Assembly (NCBI GenBank): GCA_964489785.1
Contig: CAZAZY010000016.1
Span: 1-16,661, forward strand
DNA: 16,661 nucleotides
DNA from: JAIPIY01 sp964489785
Lineage (GTDB): Bacteria > Patescibacteriota > Minisyncoccia > Phycocordibacterales > UBA1006
Reading direction: 5' to 3'
A model generated the notes under the pieces. The model ran no database searches and was not told where the DNA came from. It saw only the letters and a program-made list of their open reading frames with translations. Below, one piece after another: positions 6,012-13,868 of the stretch; the stretch's first letter is position 1; each line of letters opens with the position of its first letter. Position numbers and translations under genes: made by a program.

Positions 6012-7724
6012 TTATTTTTTGTTACGTTGTAATGATGCTTTGATAAATGCGCTGAATATTGGATGTGGGTCTAATGGCCGTGCCAGAAATTCTGGATGAA
6101 ATTGTACCCCAACAAAAAATGGATGTTGTGATGCAGGCAATTCTGCAATTTCCATCAATCGTCCGTCGGGTGATGTCCCTGAAAAAACCAATCCTGATTT
6201 TTGTAATGTTTCGATATATGCTGAACTGACTTCGTATCGGTGGCGATGTCGTTCTTTTGTAATGATATTGTCTTTTATTTTTTTATTTATCTTGTCTTTC
6301 TTTTTGAAATAATCAGCGTAGATTGTATGTGCCACGGTTCCCCCATGTAATAACAAATCATACTGACCCAACCGCATGGTGCCACCATAGTTTGACCCAG
6401 CTACCAAAGATTTTTGATCATCCATAATATCAATCACACAATGTTGTGCGTGTGGTTCTATTTCACGGGTGGTAGCATTTTTCAAACCTGCGATATGTCG
6501 TGCATATTCGATCACCATTAACTGCATTCCATAACAAATACCAAAATATGGGATTTTGTTTTTGCGGGCGTATTCGATCACACGGATTTTTCCTTCGACA
6601 CCCCGTTTTCCAAAACCTCCTGGGATTAATATCCCATCATATTTGTTTAATGAAGAAACCAATTTTGTATCTTTTTCAAATGCCATTGCAGAAAGATAAT
6701 CAATGGAAACTTTTACCCCATTATCATATCCACTGAATTTTAATGCTTCTAAAATAGACAGGTACACATCTGATAATACGAATTCCCCCGAAGAGAAATA
6801 TTTTCCCACCACGGCAATGGAAACTGTTTTGATAGGTTTTTTTGATTTGGTTACAAATTTTTTCCATGCAGATAAATCAGATTGTTTGCATAGATTTCCC
6901 ATATTCAACGAAGAACAAATAATATCGCCCAGATTATCTTTTTCAAAATTCAACGGTACATCATAGATACTGGATACATCCGGTGCAGAGATAACATGAT
7001 CGGGATGAATATTACAAAACGTTGCGATTTTTTCTTTTCGTTTTTGATCCAAAGGAACCTTGCCACGGGCAATAATAATATTTGCCTGCAATCCTGCATT
7101 GTTTAATGTGCTGGATGCATATTGTGTAGGTTTGGTCTTCATTTCCCCTATATGCCCCGGTACGGGCAGATATGACACCATGACGACTAATACGTCACCT
7201 GGGCATCGATATTTCAAAATACGGGCAGCTTCTAAAAAGATCAGGTTTTGATATTCACCCAATGTTCCCCCGATTTCTATAATCGTTACATCAGCGTTTG
7301 CTTTTTCGGTAGCGTTTTCAATACGACGGATAACTTCGTTTGGGATATCTGGAATTACTTCGACATTACGTCCGCCGTATTCTAGATTTCTTTCTTTTTC
7401 AATAACCGTTTTGTACACACGACCGGTCGTCATGTAATTTTCAGAGCTAAACGAGGTATTTAGGAATCGTTCATAGTTTCCCATGTCCTGGTCTGTTTCG
7501 TCACCATCGTTTAATACGAATACTTCGCCATGTTCTGTTGGGTTCATGGTTCCTGCATCGATATTGATATACGGATCAATTTTTAATGCAGTTACCGTCA
7601 GTCCACGAGCCTGCAAAATAGTTCCGATAGAAGAAGCTGCAACACCTTTTCCCACACCAGACATTACCCCACCGACAACAAAAATGTATTTAGGTGTTTT
7701 TTGTTTTTTTCCAGAAGTAGCCAT
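6012..7724 (-). CDS. pyrG: CTP synthase (glutamine-hydrolysing)
   Basis: The enzyme converts UTP, ATP and glutamine to CTP. The 570-residue product has the N-terminal synthetase domain (about 11-275) with GGVMSGVGKGVAASSIG (18-34), KIDPYINIDAGTMNPTEHGEVFV (48-70) and E-I-G-G-T-L-G-E (150-157). The C-terminal class I glutamine amidotransferase domain (about 300-565) has PGGFGKRG (368-375), nucleophile C397 in G-I-C-Y-G-M-Q, and H543 and E545 in G-V-Q-F-H-P-E-F. It is about 25 residues longer than E. coli PyrG, partly through a lysine-rich insert near 473-489 before ERHRHRYEV. The gene lies 12 nt after ftsX and 4 nt before bcp. All key residues are present, so it should be active. Confidence 0.97.
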   Translation of the reverse strand: MATSGKKQKTPKYIFVVGGVMSGVGKGVAASSIGTILQARGLTVTALKIDPYINIDAGTMNPTEHGEVFVLNDGDETDQDMGNYERFLNTSFSSENYMTTGRVYKTVIEKERNLEYGGRNVEVIPDIPNEVIRRIENATEKANADVTIIEIGGTLGEYQNLIFLEAARILKYRCPGDVLVVMVSYLPVPGHIGEMKTKPTQYASSTLNNAGLQANIIIARGKVPLDQKRKEKIATFCNIHPDHVISAPDVSSIYDVPLNFEKDNLGDIICSSLNMGNLCKQSDLSAWKKFVTKSKKPIKTVSIAVVGKYFSSGEFVLSDVYLSILEALKFSGYDNGVKVSIDYLSAMAFEKDTKLVSSLNKYDGILIPGGFGKRGVEGKIRVIEYARKNKIPYFGICYGMQLMVIEYARHIAGLKNATTREIEPHAQHCVIDIMDDQKSLVAGSNYGGTMRLGQYDLLLHGGTVAHTIYADYFKKKDKINKKIKDNIITKERHRHRYEVSSAYIETLQKSGLVFSGTSPDGRLMEIAELPASQHPFFVGVQFHPEFLARPLDPHPIFSAFIKASLQRNKK

Positions 7725-7736
7725 AGACAGAGAGGA

Positions 7737-8666
7737 TTATTTTTTAAGATAGGTTCTGATTGCCAAATAACTAGAGAATGCTCCCAAGAGGACTCCGACG
7801 AATACGATGATCAAGAGTATCTGTGGGAAGTTGTTCAGATAGTAATAGAAGATGTCCATACCACCAAAGAATACCCGCGTATGCGCACTGATCCACAGTG
7901 TCAAAGGATATAACAACACTAATGTGATGATAGATGCCACCCCACCATATAACACACCCTGAATCATAAATGGTCCACGAATATACGGATTTTCTGCACC
8001 AACCAAACGCATGATTTCAATTTCTTCTCGAGAAGAGAATATTGCCAACCGTATAGTGTTGAATGTGATAATAATAGTCAAGAAAATAAACACCAAACTG
8101 ACTGCAAAACCTAATTTTTGTGCAGTGCTGGTAATTGCATTTAACCGATCGATGATAAGTTTGTTTTGGTTGTAGTTTACTTCTTCGATTGATGATTGAG
8201 CAGAATATACCGAAGGATGATCGCTGGCCAAAAATTCTGCAATAAGACCGTATTGACCTGGGTCCATAGCACGAACATTTAATGATGCCCCCAATGGATT
8301 AACCCCTAGTTCGTCCAATGCCTGCAAGGTCAAAGGATTGTCTTTGTGTCGTTCACGGAATTGTTCGATAGCTTCGTCACGTGTGACATAGGTCACAGAA
8401 TGTACTTCGGGTAATTGCTCCAATGTTTCTTGCAAACCTAACATAACAGATTCAGATGCCTGTGGATAGAAATAAATATTGATATCTACACGACGTTGAA
8501 TTTGTTCTAATGAGAAATCTAAAATTGCATTAGAGAAAATTAATGATGCAACCAAAAACAAGGTTACCGTCATAGTTAAAATCGAAGCAAAGGAAACTAC
8601 TCCGTTTCTCCAGAAACCAATAATACCTGATCGAATAATACGTTTTAAATCGGTAACAAAAGACAT
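7737..8666 (-). CDS. ftsX: Cell division protein FtsX
   Basis: FtsX is the membrane partner of FtsE; the pair controls peptidoglycan hydrolases at the division site. With the ATG at 8664-8666 the product has 309 residues and four predicted TM segments (about 26-48, 186-208, 234-257, 281-302). The large extracytoplasmic loop (about 50-185) sits between TM1 and TM2, the FtsX layout. The cytoplasmic SSREEIEIMRLVGA motif is the characteristic FtsX contact with the ATPase. An earlier ATG at 8699 would add 11 residues and overlap ftsE by 29 nt; I prefer 8666 because it starts 4 nt after the ftsE stop and fits the family N-terminus. No Shine-Dalgarno is seen at either start. Confidence 0.92.
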   Translation of the reverse strand: MSFVTDLKRIIRSGIIGFWRNGVVSFASILTMTVTLFLVASLIFSNAILDFSLEQIQRRVDINIYFYPQASESVMLGLQETLEQLPEVHSVTYVTRDEAIEQFRERHKDNPLTLQALDELGVNPLGASLNVRAMDPGQYGLIAEFLASDHPSVYSAQSSIEEVNYNQNKLIIDRLNAITSTAQKLGFAVSLVFIFLTIIITFNTIRLAIFSSREEIEIMRLVGAENPYIRGPFMIQGVLYGGVASIITLVLLYPLTLWISAHTRVFFGGMDIFYYYLNNFPQILLIIVFVGVLLGAFSSYLAIRTYLKK

Positions 8667-8670
8667 AAAA

Positions 8671-9351
8671 TTAAATGGCGTATTTGCCTTGTTTATCATC
8701 GCGAATAATACTTCCTGAATCCATCGTAATCACACGTTTGTTTAATGCATCAATCACGCCCTTGTTGTGTGTGGTCAGAATAACGGTCGTTCCCATGGCG
8801 TTGATTTTTTCTAGAATTTGTACAATTTCAAAAGTGTTGATAGGGTCCAGGTTTCCTGTTGGTTCATCGGCTATGATGACTTCGGGTTGGTTAATGATAG
8901 CGCGTGCAATTGCCAGACGTTGTCGTTCCCCACCTGACATTTCATTGGGGAAATTCCATCGTCGGTCAAATAAATCCACCAAGTCTAATGCATGAGGTAC
9001 ATCCGCTGCAATTTCTTCGTCAGTTTTTCCTGCAACTTCCATAGCGAATGCCAGGTTTTCATATGCATTTTTATTTGGTAGTAAACGAAAATCCTGAAAT
9101 ACAACACCAATTTTTCTACGGTACGCAGAGATGTCATCAGATGACAATGCATGAATATCTGTTGAGCCAAAATGCACGGTTCCGATAGTTGGTTTTTCTT
9201 CGCCCAAGATCATTTTAATAATGGAAGTTTTTCCTGCACCCGAATGTCCCACGATGGAAACAAATTCTCCAGGGGCTACAGAAAAGGTAACATCTTTCAG
9301 TGCAGTGTGATTACCTTTGTATACTTTTGAAACGTTGTCAAAATAAATCAT
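8671..9351 (-). CDS. ftsE: Cell division ATP-binding protein FtsE
   Basis: This ABC ATPase pairs with FtsX at the inner face of the membrane. The 226-residue product has Walker A G-H-S-G-A-G-K-T (35-42), Q-loop V-V-F-Q-D-F-R-L-L-P around Q86, signature M-S-G-G-E-R-Q-R (138-145), Walker B V-I-I-A-D-E-P (158-164) with catalytic E163, and H195 in T-T-H-N. FQDFRLLP is typical of FtsE. I start at the ATG 9349-9351 (MIYFDNVSK), the usual family N-terminus; the frame continues 20 codons upstream but those residues have no family counterpart. AAGG about 5 nt upstream is one of the few Shine-Dalgarno-like sites in this window. A TACAAT box 9 nt before the ATG could drive it separately from prfB, which ends 99 nt upstream. 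Confidence 0.95.
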   Translation of the reverse strand: MIYFDNVSKVYKGNHTALKDVTFSVAPGEFVSIVGHSGAGKTSIIKMILGEEKPTIGTVHFGSTDIHALSSDDISAYRRKIGVVFQDFRLLPNKNAYENLAFAMEVAGKTDEEIAADVPHALDLVDLFDRRWNFPNEMSGGERQRLAIARAIINQPEVIIADEPTGNLDPINTFEIVQILEKINAMGTTVILTTHNKGVIDALNKRVITMDSGSIIRDDKQGKYAI

Positions 9352-9450
9352 ATGTACCTTATTGTACACTGAATAGATATAAATTAAAAGAAAACAATCC
9401 CCAACAAACAAAAGAAAAAAGTGTGCGTCAAATTTTTTTCGAAATTTTTC

Positions 9451-10329
9451 TTATAAATCTTTTTCCGCGTCGATAAAAGGCTCTAAATTCCCATCGTACA
9501 AGACAGTATCAATGGATCGTATCTCTAAACCGGTGCGATGGTCTTTTATCATTTGATATGGATGCAACACATATGAACGTATTTGACTACCCCATTCGTT
9601 GTCTGTAGTTGCCGATATTGCCATGCCACGTGCTGATGCGCGTTCTTTTTCTTCTTGTTGTTTCCACACGCGAGCTTTTAATAATGACAGTGCCTGTTGT
9701 CTGTTTGCTTCTTGGGTTCGTTCTGATGTTGCGTGGACCGATATACCGCTGGGAACATGCGTGACACGGACCGCTGTTTCTCGTTTGTTTACGTTTTGTC
9801 CACCCGCACCACCTGATTTTGCAAAAGATATTTCAATATCAGATTCTGGAATCAGAAAGTCACCCGACGATTGCAATATGGGTAATACTTCTACCATAGA
9901 GAAACTGGTGTTTCTTTTTCCCTTTGCGTTAAAGGGGCTGAGTCGAACCAAACGATGCACACCAGATTCATTTTTTAATGTTCCGTATACAGATGATCCA
10001 GATACGTGTAATGATAATGTTCGATATCCACCCTGTGAATTTTTATTTTCATCCAAAATTTTCCAATTCCATCCTTTTTTTTCACAGAACCGACTGTACA
10101 TTTCAAAAAGCATTCGAGTAAAATCTTCTGCATCATCACCACCTGCACCCGTAAAAAAAGACAGAATTGCATCACCTTTGTCGTATTTCCCCACCCCAGC
10201 TAATTGGTCTTTTAATGATTGATGTTCGGCGACCAATTCCTGTGCGCGATTTTTGTCAGACCAAAAATCCGGAGACATCATCATCTCTTCTATTTCTTTG
10301 ATCTTTTGTTCTAGTTCTGGTTTTGTCAT
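9451..10329 (-). CDS. prfB: Peptide chain release factor 2, short N-terminal form
   Basis: RF2 reads UAA and UGA in the ribosomal A site and triggers peptide release. The 292-residue product has the codon-recognition tripeptide S-P-F (131-133, in RLVRLSPFNAKGKR), diagnostic for RF2 rather than RF1, and the catalytic G-G-Q (176-178, in KSGGAGGQNVNKRETAVR). Family members are usually about 365 residues. Here the helical domain 1 is cut from about 110 to about 55 residues, running from SPDFWSDKNRAQ straight to the F-F-T-G-A-G-G-D core. There is no sign of the programmed frameshift found in many prfB genes. It precedes ftsE-ftsX, a common bacterial order. Its presence argues for UGA as a stop codon in this organism. 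Confidence 0.93.
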   Translation of the reverse strand: MTKPELEQKIKEIEEMMMSPDFWSDKNRAQELVAEHQSLKDQLAGVGKYDKGDAILSFFTGAGGDDAEDFTRMLFEMYSRFCEKKGWNWKILDENKNSQGGYRTLSLHVSGSSVYGTLKNESGVHRLVRLSPFNAKGKRNTSFSMVEVLPILQSSGDFLIPESDIEISFAKSGGAGGQNVNKRETAVRVTHVPSGISVHATSERTQEANRQQALSLLKARVWKQQEEKERASARGMAISATTDNEWGSQIRSYVLHPYQMIKDHRTGLEIRSIDTVLYDGNLEPFIDAEKDL

Positions 10330-10373
10330 ATCGAATTGAATATCATTCTACATGTATACTGTATATAAATAAA

Positions 10374-10406
10374 GACCCCCTTGAATATATTATATTCTTG
10401 GGGGTC
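10374..10406 (-). terminator. Intrinsic terminator after the aspartokinase-like gene
   Basis: A GACCCCC/GGGGGTC stem is followed, after two T-T mismatches, by a further 7-bp arm (GAATATA with its complement). On the minus strand it ends in TTTATTT. It lies 4 nt beyond the stop codon of the gene at 10411, separating it from prfB. Confidence 0.8.
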
Positions 10407-10410
10407 ATAC

Positions 10411-11508
10411 TTAATAACTCTTACACAATCCATCATACAAAGAACGTACTGCGCTTTCTCGATCTTTTCTATCCAAAAAAAGATACACTATTCCCGAAGA
10501 TGGTGGAGACCAAATGGCACTAATGGAAATATAAGAGATGAGAGAAGTAATACGAGAAATGTATCCTGATTTTGCAATCATTCCTGTACCAAGAACAACT
10601 ACAGTAACAAGAGACGAGTCAAAATTATGTAATAATTCCTTTGGTGTAAAAATACCATTCAGAGAATGTACTCCAGCAAAATCTGGCGCTACATCACCAG
10701 TGATTCGAGTAATTCTCTGCATGGTGCCTATGTGAATAGGAATTTGATATTTCTTACACAGCATAACTGCGTTAGAGTGTAACACATTATGCACTATTTG
10801 TGACATAGCAAGCAAATCATCATAATGTAGACAAGTAATCACTCTTGGGTTTTGTACTATTTCTGGATCTGCATAACAAAGAGGAGAAGAGGTAAGTCGC
10901 CACAAAATTGTATTCGTGGCACATGCAACTATTGCCGAAGAAATATCGGTTCCGCCTCTTGGGAAAATACGCACATCAAAAGAAATATCATCCCTACCAT
11001 AAAATCCAGGCATTACAAAATTTTCTTCTGGAAAAATCATCGTAGTAATATTATTAATAACCCCAGAATCATCTATGACAATACCTGCTGTCATTGGATC
11101 AACGACGGGTAGTCCGAAGAATCTCCCCATAAGATATGCAGTTACATATTCGCCTCGGGATAATACATAATCACGAGTTTTATACACTTGCTTCAATTCA
11201 AGAAATATATCAGCAGAGAATTTCTCCTCTATACAAGTTCCCAAGTCTATTGCAAGTTTTTGAAAACCTTTCAATAATTCAGAAATCAATTCTTCGCGTA
11301 ATAATACGTCTTTTTGGTTATAAATAGCTTCTAATAAATTTGTAACCTTGTCAGAAAAATATATACCTTTACCAGGAGCAGATACAACAATTGCACGAAT
11401 TTTTTGATTACCGCGATGGAAAATATCAGAGCGAATACTAGAAAGTGTTTCTGGGCTTCCAGTAACACTATTTCCTAGCTTCAAAGTAAACCCTTGTGAT
11501 GCATTCAT
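10411..11508 (-). CDS. Diverged aspartokinase-like protein (amino acid kinase fold plus ACT)
   Basis: The 365-residue product matches aspartate kinase along its length but with altered motifs. K10-L-G-N-S stands where aspartokinases have KFGGTS. V-S-A-P-G-K (42-47), S-R-G-E (117-120), P-G-F-Y-G (167-171), F-P-R-G-G-T-D-I-S-S-A (182-192) and Y-D-D-L-L-A-M-S (229-236) are all recognisable. The usual TDVDG nucleotide-site motif is replaced by L-T-S-S-P before A-D-P (213-215). One ACT-like segment occupies about 299-362; most aspartokinases have two. It would phosphorylate aspartate for the lysine, threonine and methionine pathways, but no other pathway gene is nearby and the divergence leaves the substrate open. 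It has its own terminator; upstream is a 69-nt gap without a clear promoter. Confidence 0.75.
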   Translation of the reverse strand: MNASQGFTLKLGNSVTGSPETLSSIRSDIFHRGNQKIRAIVVSAPGKGIYFSDKVTNLLEAIYNQKDVLLREELISELLKGFQKLAIDLGTCIEEKFSADIFLELKQVYKTRDYVLSRGEYVTAYLMGRFFGLPVVDPMTAGIVIDDSGVINNITTMIFPEENFVMPGFYGRDDISFDVRIFPRGGTDISSAIVACATNTILWRLTSSPLCYADPEIVQNPRVITCLHYDDLLAMSQIVHNVLHSNAVMLCKKYQIPIHIGTMQRITRITGDVAPDFAGVHSLNGIFTPKELLHNFDSSLVTVVVLGTGMIAKSGYISRITSLISYISISAIWSPPSSGIVYLFLDRKDRESAVRSLYDGLCKSY

Positions 11509-11577
11509 GATTAAATTGATTTGTATTGGTTTAAGACAATGTACTGTAGTTTCACATGAAAAATACCATGAATCAAC

Positions 11578-12288
11578 TTAATTTACAATCTTTTGCATGT
11601 AGGCAATCAGATATCTTCTCTTGTATGATTGGTTATCCCATTTTTGATATCCTGTTTTTTTATCAAAAGAAACTACAGAAAAATAGTTGCCATATATTTG
11701 CTTGAAATCTTTTTCTTCAAATACGCGTTCTACCACCTGCAATCGTGGATGTTTGTAGGTATCTTTTTCAGGACTAGGGAATCTTTTTAATAATTCTTTT
11801 GCGTTGGTATCTCCGTCTTTCAGAAACGTACGTACAAATAAAAATCCACCGGGTTTTAATACACGATATAATTCAGATAATAAAAATACGCGCTCTGATT
11901 GTAATAAAGAATGCGAAGACATGGCATCTATAACAATATCAACAGAATTATCTTGTAACGGGATTTTGTCTGTCAGTGACTGGACTGTCAGGTGCACACC
12001 TGTTACCCCATGCTCCTGTATATATGCATTTCCTAGGGCAATTGCCGTTGCAGAAAAATCAAATCCAAAACATTGTGAACCGTACTGTTCTGCAATATAC
12101 ATACCATGACGACCAACACCACATCCAATATCAAGAACAGTGGTATCTGCATCAATGGGATATTTTTGTTTTCTTCGCACCCATGACAAAAAAGAAGTCA
12201 CGTCAGATTGTGGAACAAAACTTTTTGTGACAAGCTGAGGGTCTTTATATTCATTATCCCAAAAAATTTGCTGATCTAATCGAGACAT
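11578..12288 (-). CDS. Class I SAM-dependent methyltransferase (paralogue A)
   Basis: The 236-residue product has a methyltransferase fold of the methyltransf_11/25 type: motif I V-L-D-I-G-C-G-V-G-R-H-G (51-62), an acidic FGFD after strand 2, V-D-I-V-I-D (about 117-122) after strand 4, and L-Y-R-V-L-K-P-G-G-F (about 141-150). The C-terminal part contains a basic YKRRYLIAYMQK, matching GKRRYFVTYLQK in the second copy. It is clearly paralogous to the gene at 12669-13382, with about the same length and layout (F-W-[DN]-x-E-Y-K at the N-terminus, FLKDGDTNAKELL versus FLRTGDYHSKKML). It starts 6 nt after the NIF3-like gene. The substrate cannot be told; small molecule, lipid, protein or RNA are all possible. 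Confidence 0.85.
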   Translation of the reverse strand: MSRLDQQIFWDNEYKDPQLVTKSFVPQSDVTSFLSWVRRKQKYPIDADTTVLDIGCGVGRHGMYIAEQYGSQCFGFDFSATAIALGNAYIQEHGVTGVHLTVQSLTDKIPLQDNSVDIVIDAMSSHSLLQSERVFLLSELYRVLKPGGFLFVRTFLKDGDTNAKELLKRFPSPEKDTYKHPRLQVVERVFEEKDFKQIYGNYFSVVSFDKKTGYQKWDNQSYKRRYLIAYMQKIVN

Positions 12289-12294
12289 AGAAAA

Positions 12295-12630
12295 TTACAG
12301 TCGATCAATTTCTTCGATAGGATAAATATCAATTGCTGGTTCTTCGTAGGGATGAACAGCCATAATTGCACGTATCACAGTATCTAGATGCTCTCGATCA
12401 CATACGGTTTCGATTTTTTCTTCGATGACTTGTTCTGGTTTTCCTATATGACCTTCTACGGGATGAGAACCTGCTTCAGGTAAAAATCGTGCTGTGCCTT
12501 TTGTAGTAAAGGTGCAATGACTGTAAGTACCGATACGCCCACCGCCTGCATCACCCAACGCCTGACGCACCAGGTCGCCATGAGTTTCAGGAACAAAGAC
12601 TACTATTTTTATTTTTTTCGTTACATGCAT
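12295..12630 (-). CDS. Stand-alone NIF3/YqfO-type (PII/CutA-like) domain protein
   Basis: The 111-residue product matches the insert domain of YqfO-type NIF3 proteins: I-K-I-V-V-F-V-P-E-T-H at the start, G-D-A-G-G-G-R-I-G-T-Y-S-H-C-T-F in the middle, and H-P-Y-E-E-P-A-I-D-I-Y-P near the end. The flanking dinuclear-metal NIF3 domain is absent, so it is a single-domain version. In solved relatives this domain has a PII/CutA-like ferredoxin fold; its role is not established. I use the ATG at 12628-12630; the frame could extend 6 codons to a TTG, but a TATACT box sits 8 nt before the ATG and would then lie inside the gene. Methyltransferase A follows after 6 nt and its paralogue precedes it. Confidence 0.85.
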   Translation of the reverse strand: MHVTKKIKIVVFVPETHGDLVRQALGDAGGGRIGTYSHCTFTTKGTARFLPEAGSHPVEGHIGKPEQVIEEKIETVCDREHLDTVIRAIMAVHPYEEPAIDIYPIEEIDRL

Positions 12631-12638
12631 ATACACAA

Positions 12639-12644
12639 AGTATA
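12639..12644 (-). promoter_or_regulatory. -10 box of the NIF3-like gene, leaderless arrangement
   Basis: TATACT lies 8 nt before the ATG at 12630. Transcription starting 6-8 nt downstream would give an mRNA with essentially no 5' leader. This favours the ATG over the upstream TTG as the start codon. Confidence 0.45.
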
Positions 12645-12668
12645 CCAAAGATGGACACTGATACCAAA

Positions 12669-13382
12669 CTAATAATCAAAAGGTTTTTGTAGATAGGTTA
12701 CGAAATAGCGACGTTTCCCTGGGCGTCCTTTTTTTAGGTGTCCAAAAGATTTATCAAATTTATGCATTTCAAATTTTGATCCCCAAAATTCTGCAACTTC
12801 GTCTTCGGTCCAGGTGTGTTCTGCCGCACCAATCAATGGATGCATATAAGTTCCCTCTTCCATATTTTTTGGTTGTTTTTTTGACTGCAACATTTTTTTA
12901 GAATGATAATCACCTGTTCGCAAAAATGATTTTAACAACAAAAACCCGCCTGGTTTTAATATACGGTACACATCATCACGAAAACGTACGCGACCTTCGG
13001 CATCTAGATAATGCGAAACCATCAGATCTAATACCAAATCAACTGATTCATCCGGCAAAGTAATTTCTTCTTTGATATTCCCTACACGAAATTGCAATTG
13101 CAATTCCTGTGATTTCGATCTTTGAGCTGCCTGCAAGACAGCTTCTTTTGACAAATCAAAACCCATACCCTGTACACCAAACTGTTCAGCAAGGTATAAA
13201 ATGTTTCTTCCGTTACCACATCCAATATCCAAAACATATGATTCTGGTGATATCACGTCCTGTCGTTTACGTCGAAATAACCATCGGGTAAATTTTTCCA
13301 GATCTCCTGACGCATTATCAGACAAAGCAAAATGTTCTGCTTTTTTATATTCTTCATTCCAAAATTGTTCAGCTTTTGACAT
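12669..13382 (-). CDS. Class I SAM-dependent methyltransferase (paralogue B)
   Basis: The 237-residue product has motif I V-L-D-I-G-C-G-N-G-R-N (50-60), an acidic GMGFD after strand 2, V-D-L-V-L-D (about 115-120) after strand 4, and V-Y-R-I-L-K-P-G-G-F (about 139-148). It is the paralogue of the gene at 11578-12288. The region after LKPGGF is basic and richer in lysine than in copy A. The ATG lies 9 nt from the 3' end of tRNA-Thr on the same strand, leaving no room for an ordinary promoter, so it is probably made from a tRNA-mRNA transcript or a promoter inside the tRNA. The 38-nt gap to the NIF3-like gene holds that gene's own -10 box. Substrate unknown. Confidence 0.85.
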   Translation of the reverse strand: MSKAEQFWNEEYKKAEHFALSDNASGDLEKFTRWLFRRKRQDVISPESYVLDIGCGNGRNILYLAEQFGVQGMGFDLSKEAVLQAAQRSKSQELQLQFRVGNIKEEITLPDESVDLVLDLMVSHYLDAEGRVRFRDDVYRILKPGGFLLLKSFLRTGDYHSKKMLQSKKQPKNMEEGTYMHPLIGAAEHTWTEDEVAEFWGSKFEMHKFDKSFGHLKKGRPGKRRYFVTYLQKPFDY

Positions 13383-13391
13383 AGATTAATG

Positions 13392-13464
13392 AGCCGTTGA
13401 CCGGGATTGAACCGGTGACCTCTTCCTTACCATGGAAGTGCTCTACCAGCTGAGCTACAACGGC
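13392..13464 (-). tRNA. tRNA-Thr(GGU)
   Basis: Acceptor GCCGTTG/CAACGGC, D arm GCTC/GAGC with AGCTGGTA loop, anticodon stem CTTCC/GGAAG around loop ATGGTAA (anticodon GGT), and T arm ACCGG-TTCAATC-CCGGT make a complete cloverleaf. The discriminator is T and CCA is not encoded. A TATAAC box 8 nt upstream on the minus strand may be its -10 site. The next gene, a methyltransferase, begins 9 nt downstream. Confidence 0.95.
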
Positions 13465-13554
13465 TATACGATGTTATATATTAATTATCATCTTGCGAGA
13501 TGATACCAGAATGCAGTGTACTGTATTTACCATTCTTTTTCAACTATAAGGGAC

Positions 13555-13583
13555 TTGAAAAAAAGCTAGAAATAGGATATGCT
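13555..13583 (+). promoter_or_regulatory. Promoter of tRNA-Met
   Basis: TTGAAA (13555-13560) and TATGCT (13578-13583) are separated by exactly 17 nt, close to the sigma-70 consensus. The predicted start at about 13590 is a few bases before the tRNA 5' end at 13594. Confidence 0.75.
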
Positions 13584-13593
13584 GATCACAATT

Positions 13594-13667
13594 GTCGGGG
13601 TAGCTCAGATGGTTAGAGCGCAGCACTCATAACGCTGAGGTCGTGGGTTCAATTCCCACCCTCGACA
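13594..13667 (+). tRNA. tRNA-Met(CAU), elongator (or Ile2)
   Basis: Acceptor GTCGGGG/CCTCGAC (one G-U pair), D arm GCTC/GAGC, anticodon stem CAGCA/CGCTG around loop CTCATAA (anticodon CAT), and T arm GTGGG-TTCAATT-CCCAC. G1-C72 is paired, so it is not the initiator; elongator Met or a lysidine-modified Ile2 tRNA cannot be separated by eye. The discriminator is A and CCA is not encoded. Confidence 0.93.
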
Positions 13668-13717
13668 CAAGACTTTGTTACGAAGTTTGAGAGGTGGAAT
13701 TTAAATTCACTTTCTGA

Positions 13718-13723
13718 TAGAAT
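13718..13723 (+). promoter_or_regulatory. Extended -10 box of tRNA-Asp
   Basis: TAGAAT preceded by TGA forms a TGn extended -10 element, ending 9 nt before the tRNA-Asp 5' end. The -35 position is weak. The tRNA could also be co-transcribed with tRNA-Met 65 nt upstream, as no terminator lies between them. Confidence 0.45.
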
Positions 13724-13732
13724 ACACATATT

Positions 13733-13809
13733 GCAGTCGTAGCTCAACTGGTTAGAGCACTCGCCTGTCACGCGAGAGGTTGCGAGTTCAAATCTCGTCG
13801 ACTGCGCCA
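13733..13809 (+). tRNA. tRNA-Asp(GUC) with encoded CCA
   Basis: Acceptor GCAGTCG/CGACTGC, D arm GCTC/GAGC, anticodon stem CTCGC/GCGAG around loop CTGTCAC (anticodon GTC), and T arm GCGAG-TTCAAAT-CTCGT make a complete cloverleaf with discriminator G at 13806. CCA is encoded at 13807-13809, unlike the other four tRNAs of this window. Confidence 0.96.
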
Positions 13810-13849
13810 TACACAAAATCCCTGGTAATTTACCAGGGATTTTGTGTAT
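13809..13849. terminator. Palindromic terminator after tRNA-Asp
   Basis: A near-perfect 20-bp palindrome with the core CCCTGGTA/TACCAGGG is flanked by AAAA on the left and TTTT on the right. It starts at the CCA end of tRNA-Asp and is the obvious terminator of the plus-strand tRNA pair; symmetry lets it act on either strand. Confidence 0.85.
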
Positions 13850-13868
13850 TCTATTGATTATTTCCCTA

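Noticed and set aside
9599..10222. 207-codon plus-strand open frame opposite prfB
   Set aside because: It is the antisense shadow of a well-supported prfB gene and shows no recognisable domain.
9451..10329. Alternative genetic code (UGA as glycine or tryptophan)
   Set aside because: A UGA-reading RF2 is encoded and the genes read normally with the standard bacterial code.
10345..10366. TATACT-like box on the plus strand near prfB
   Set aside because: No gene follows on the plus strand; GTATAC is self-complementary, so the match is ambiguous.
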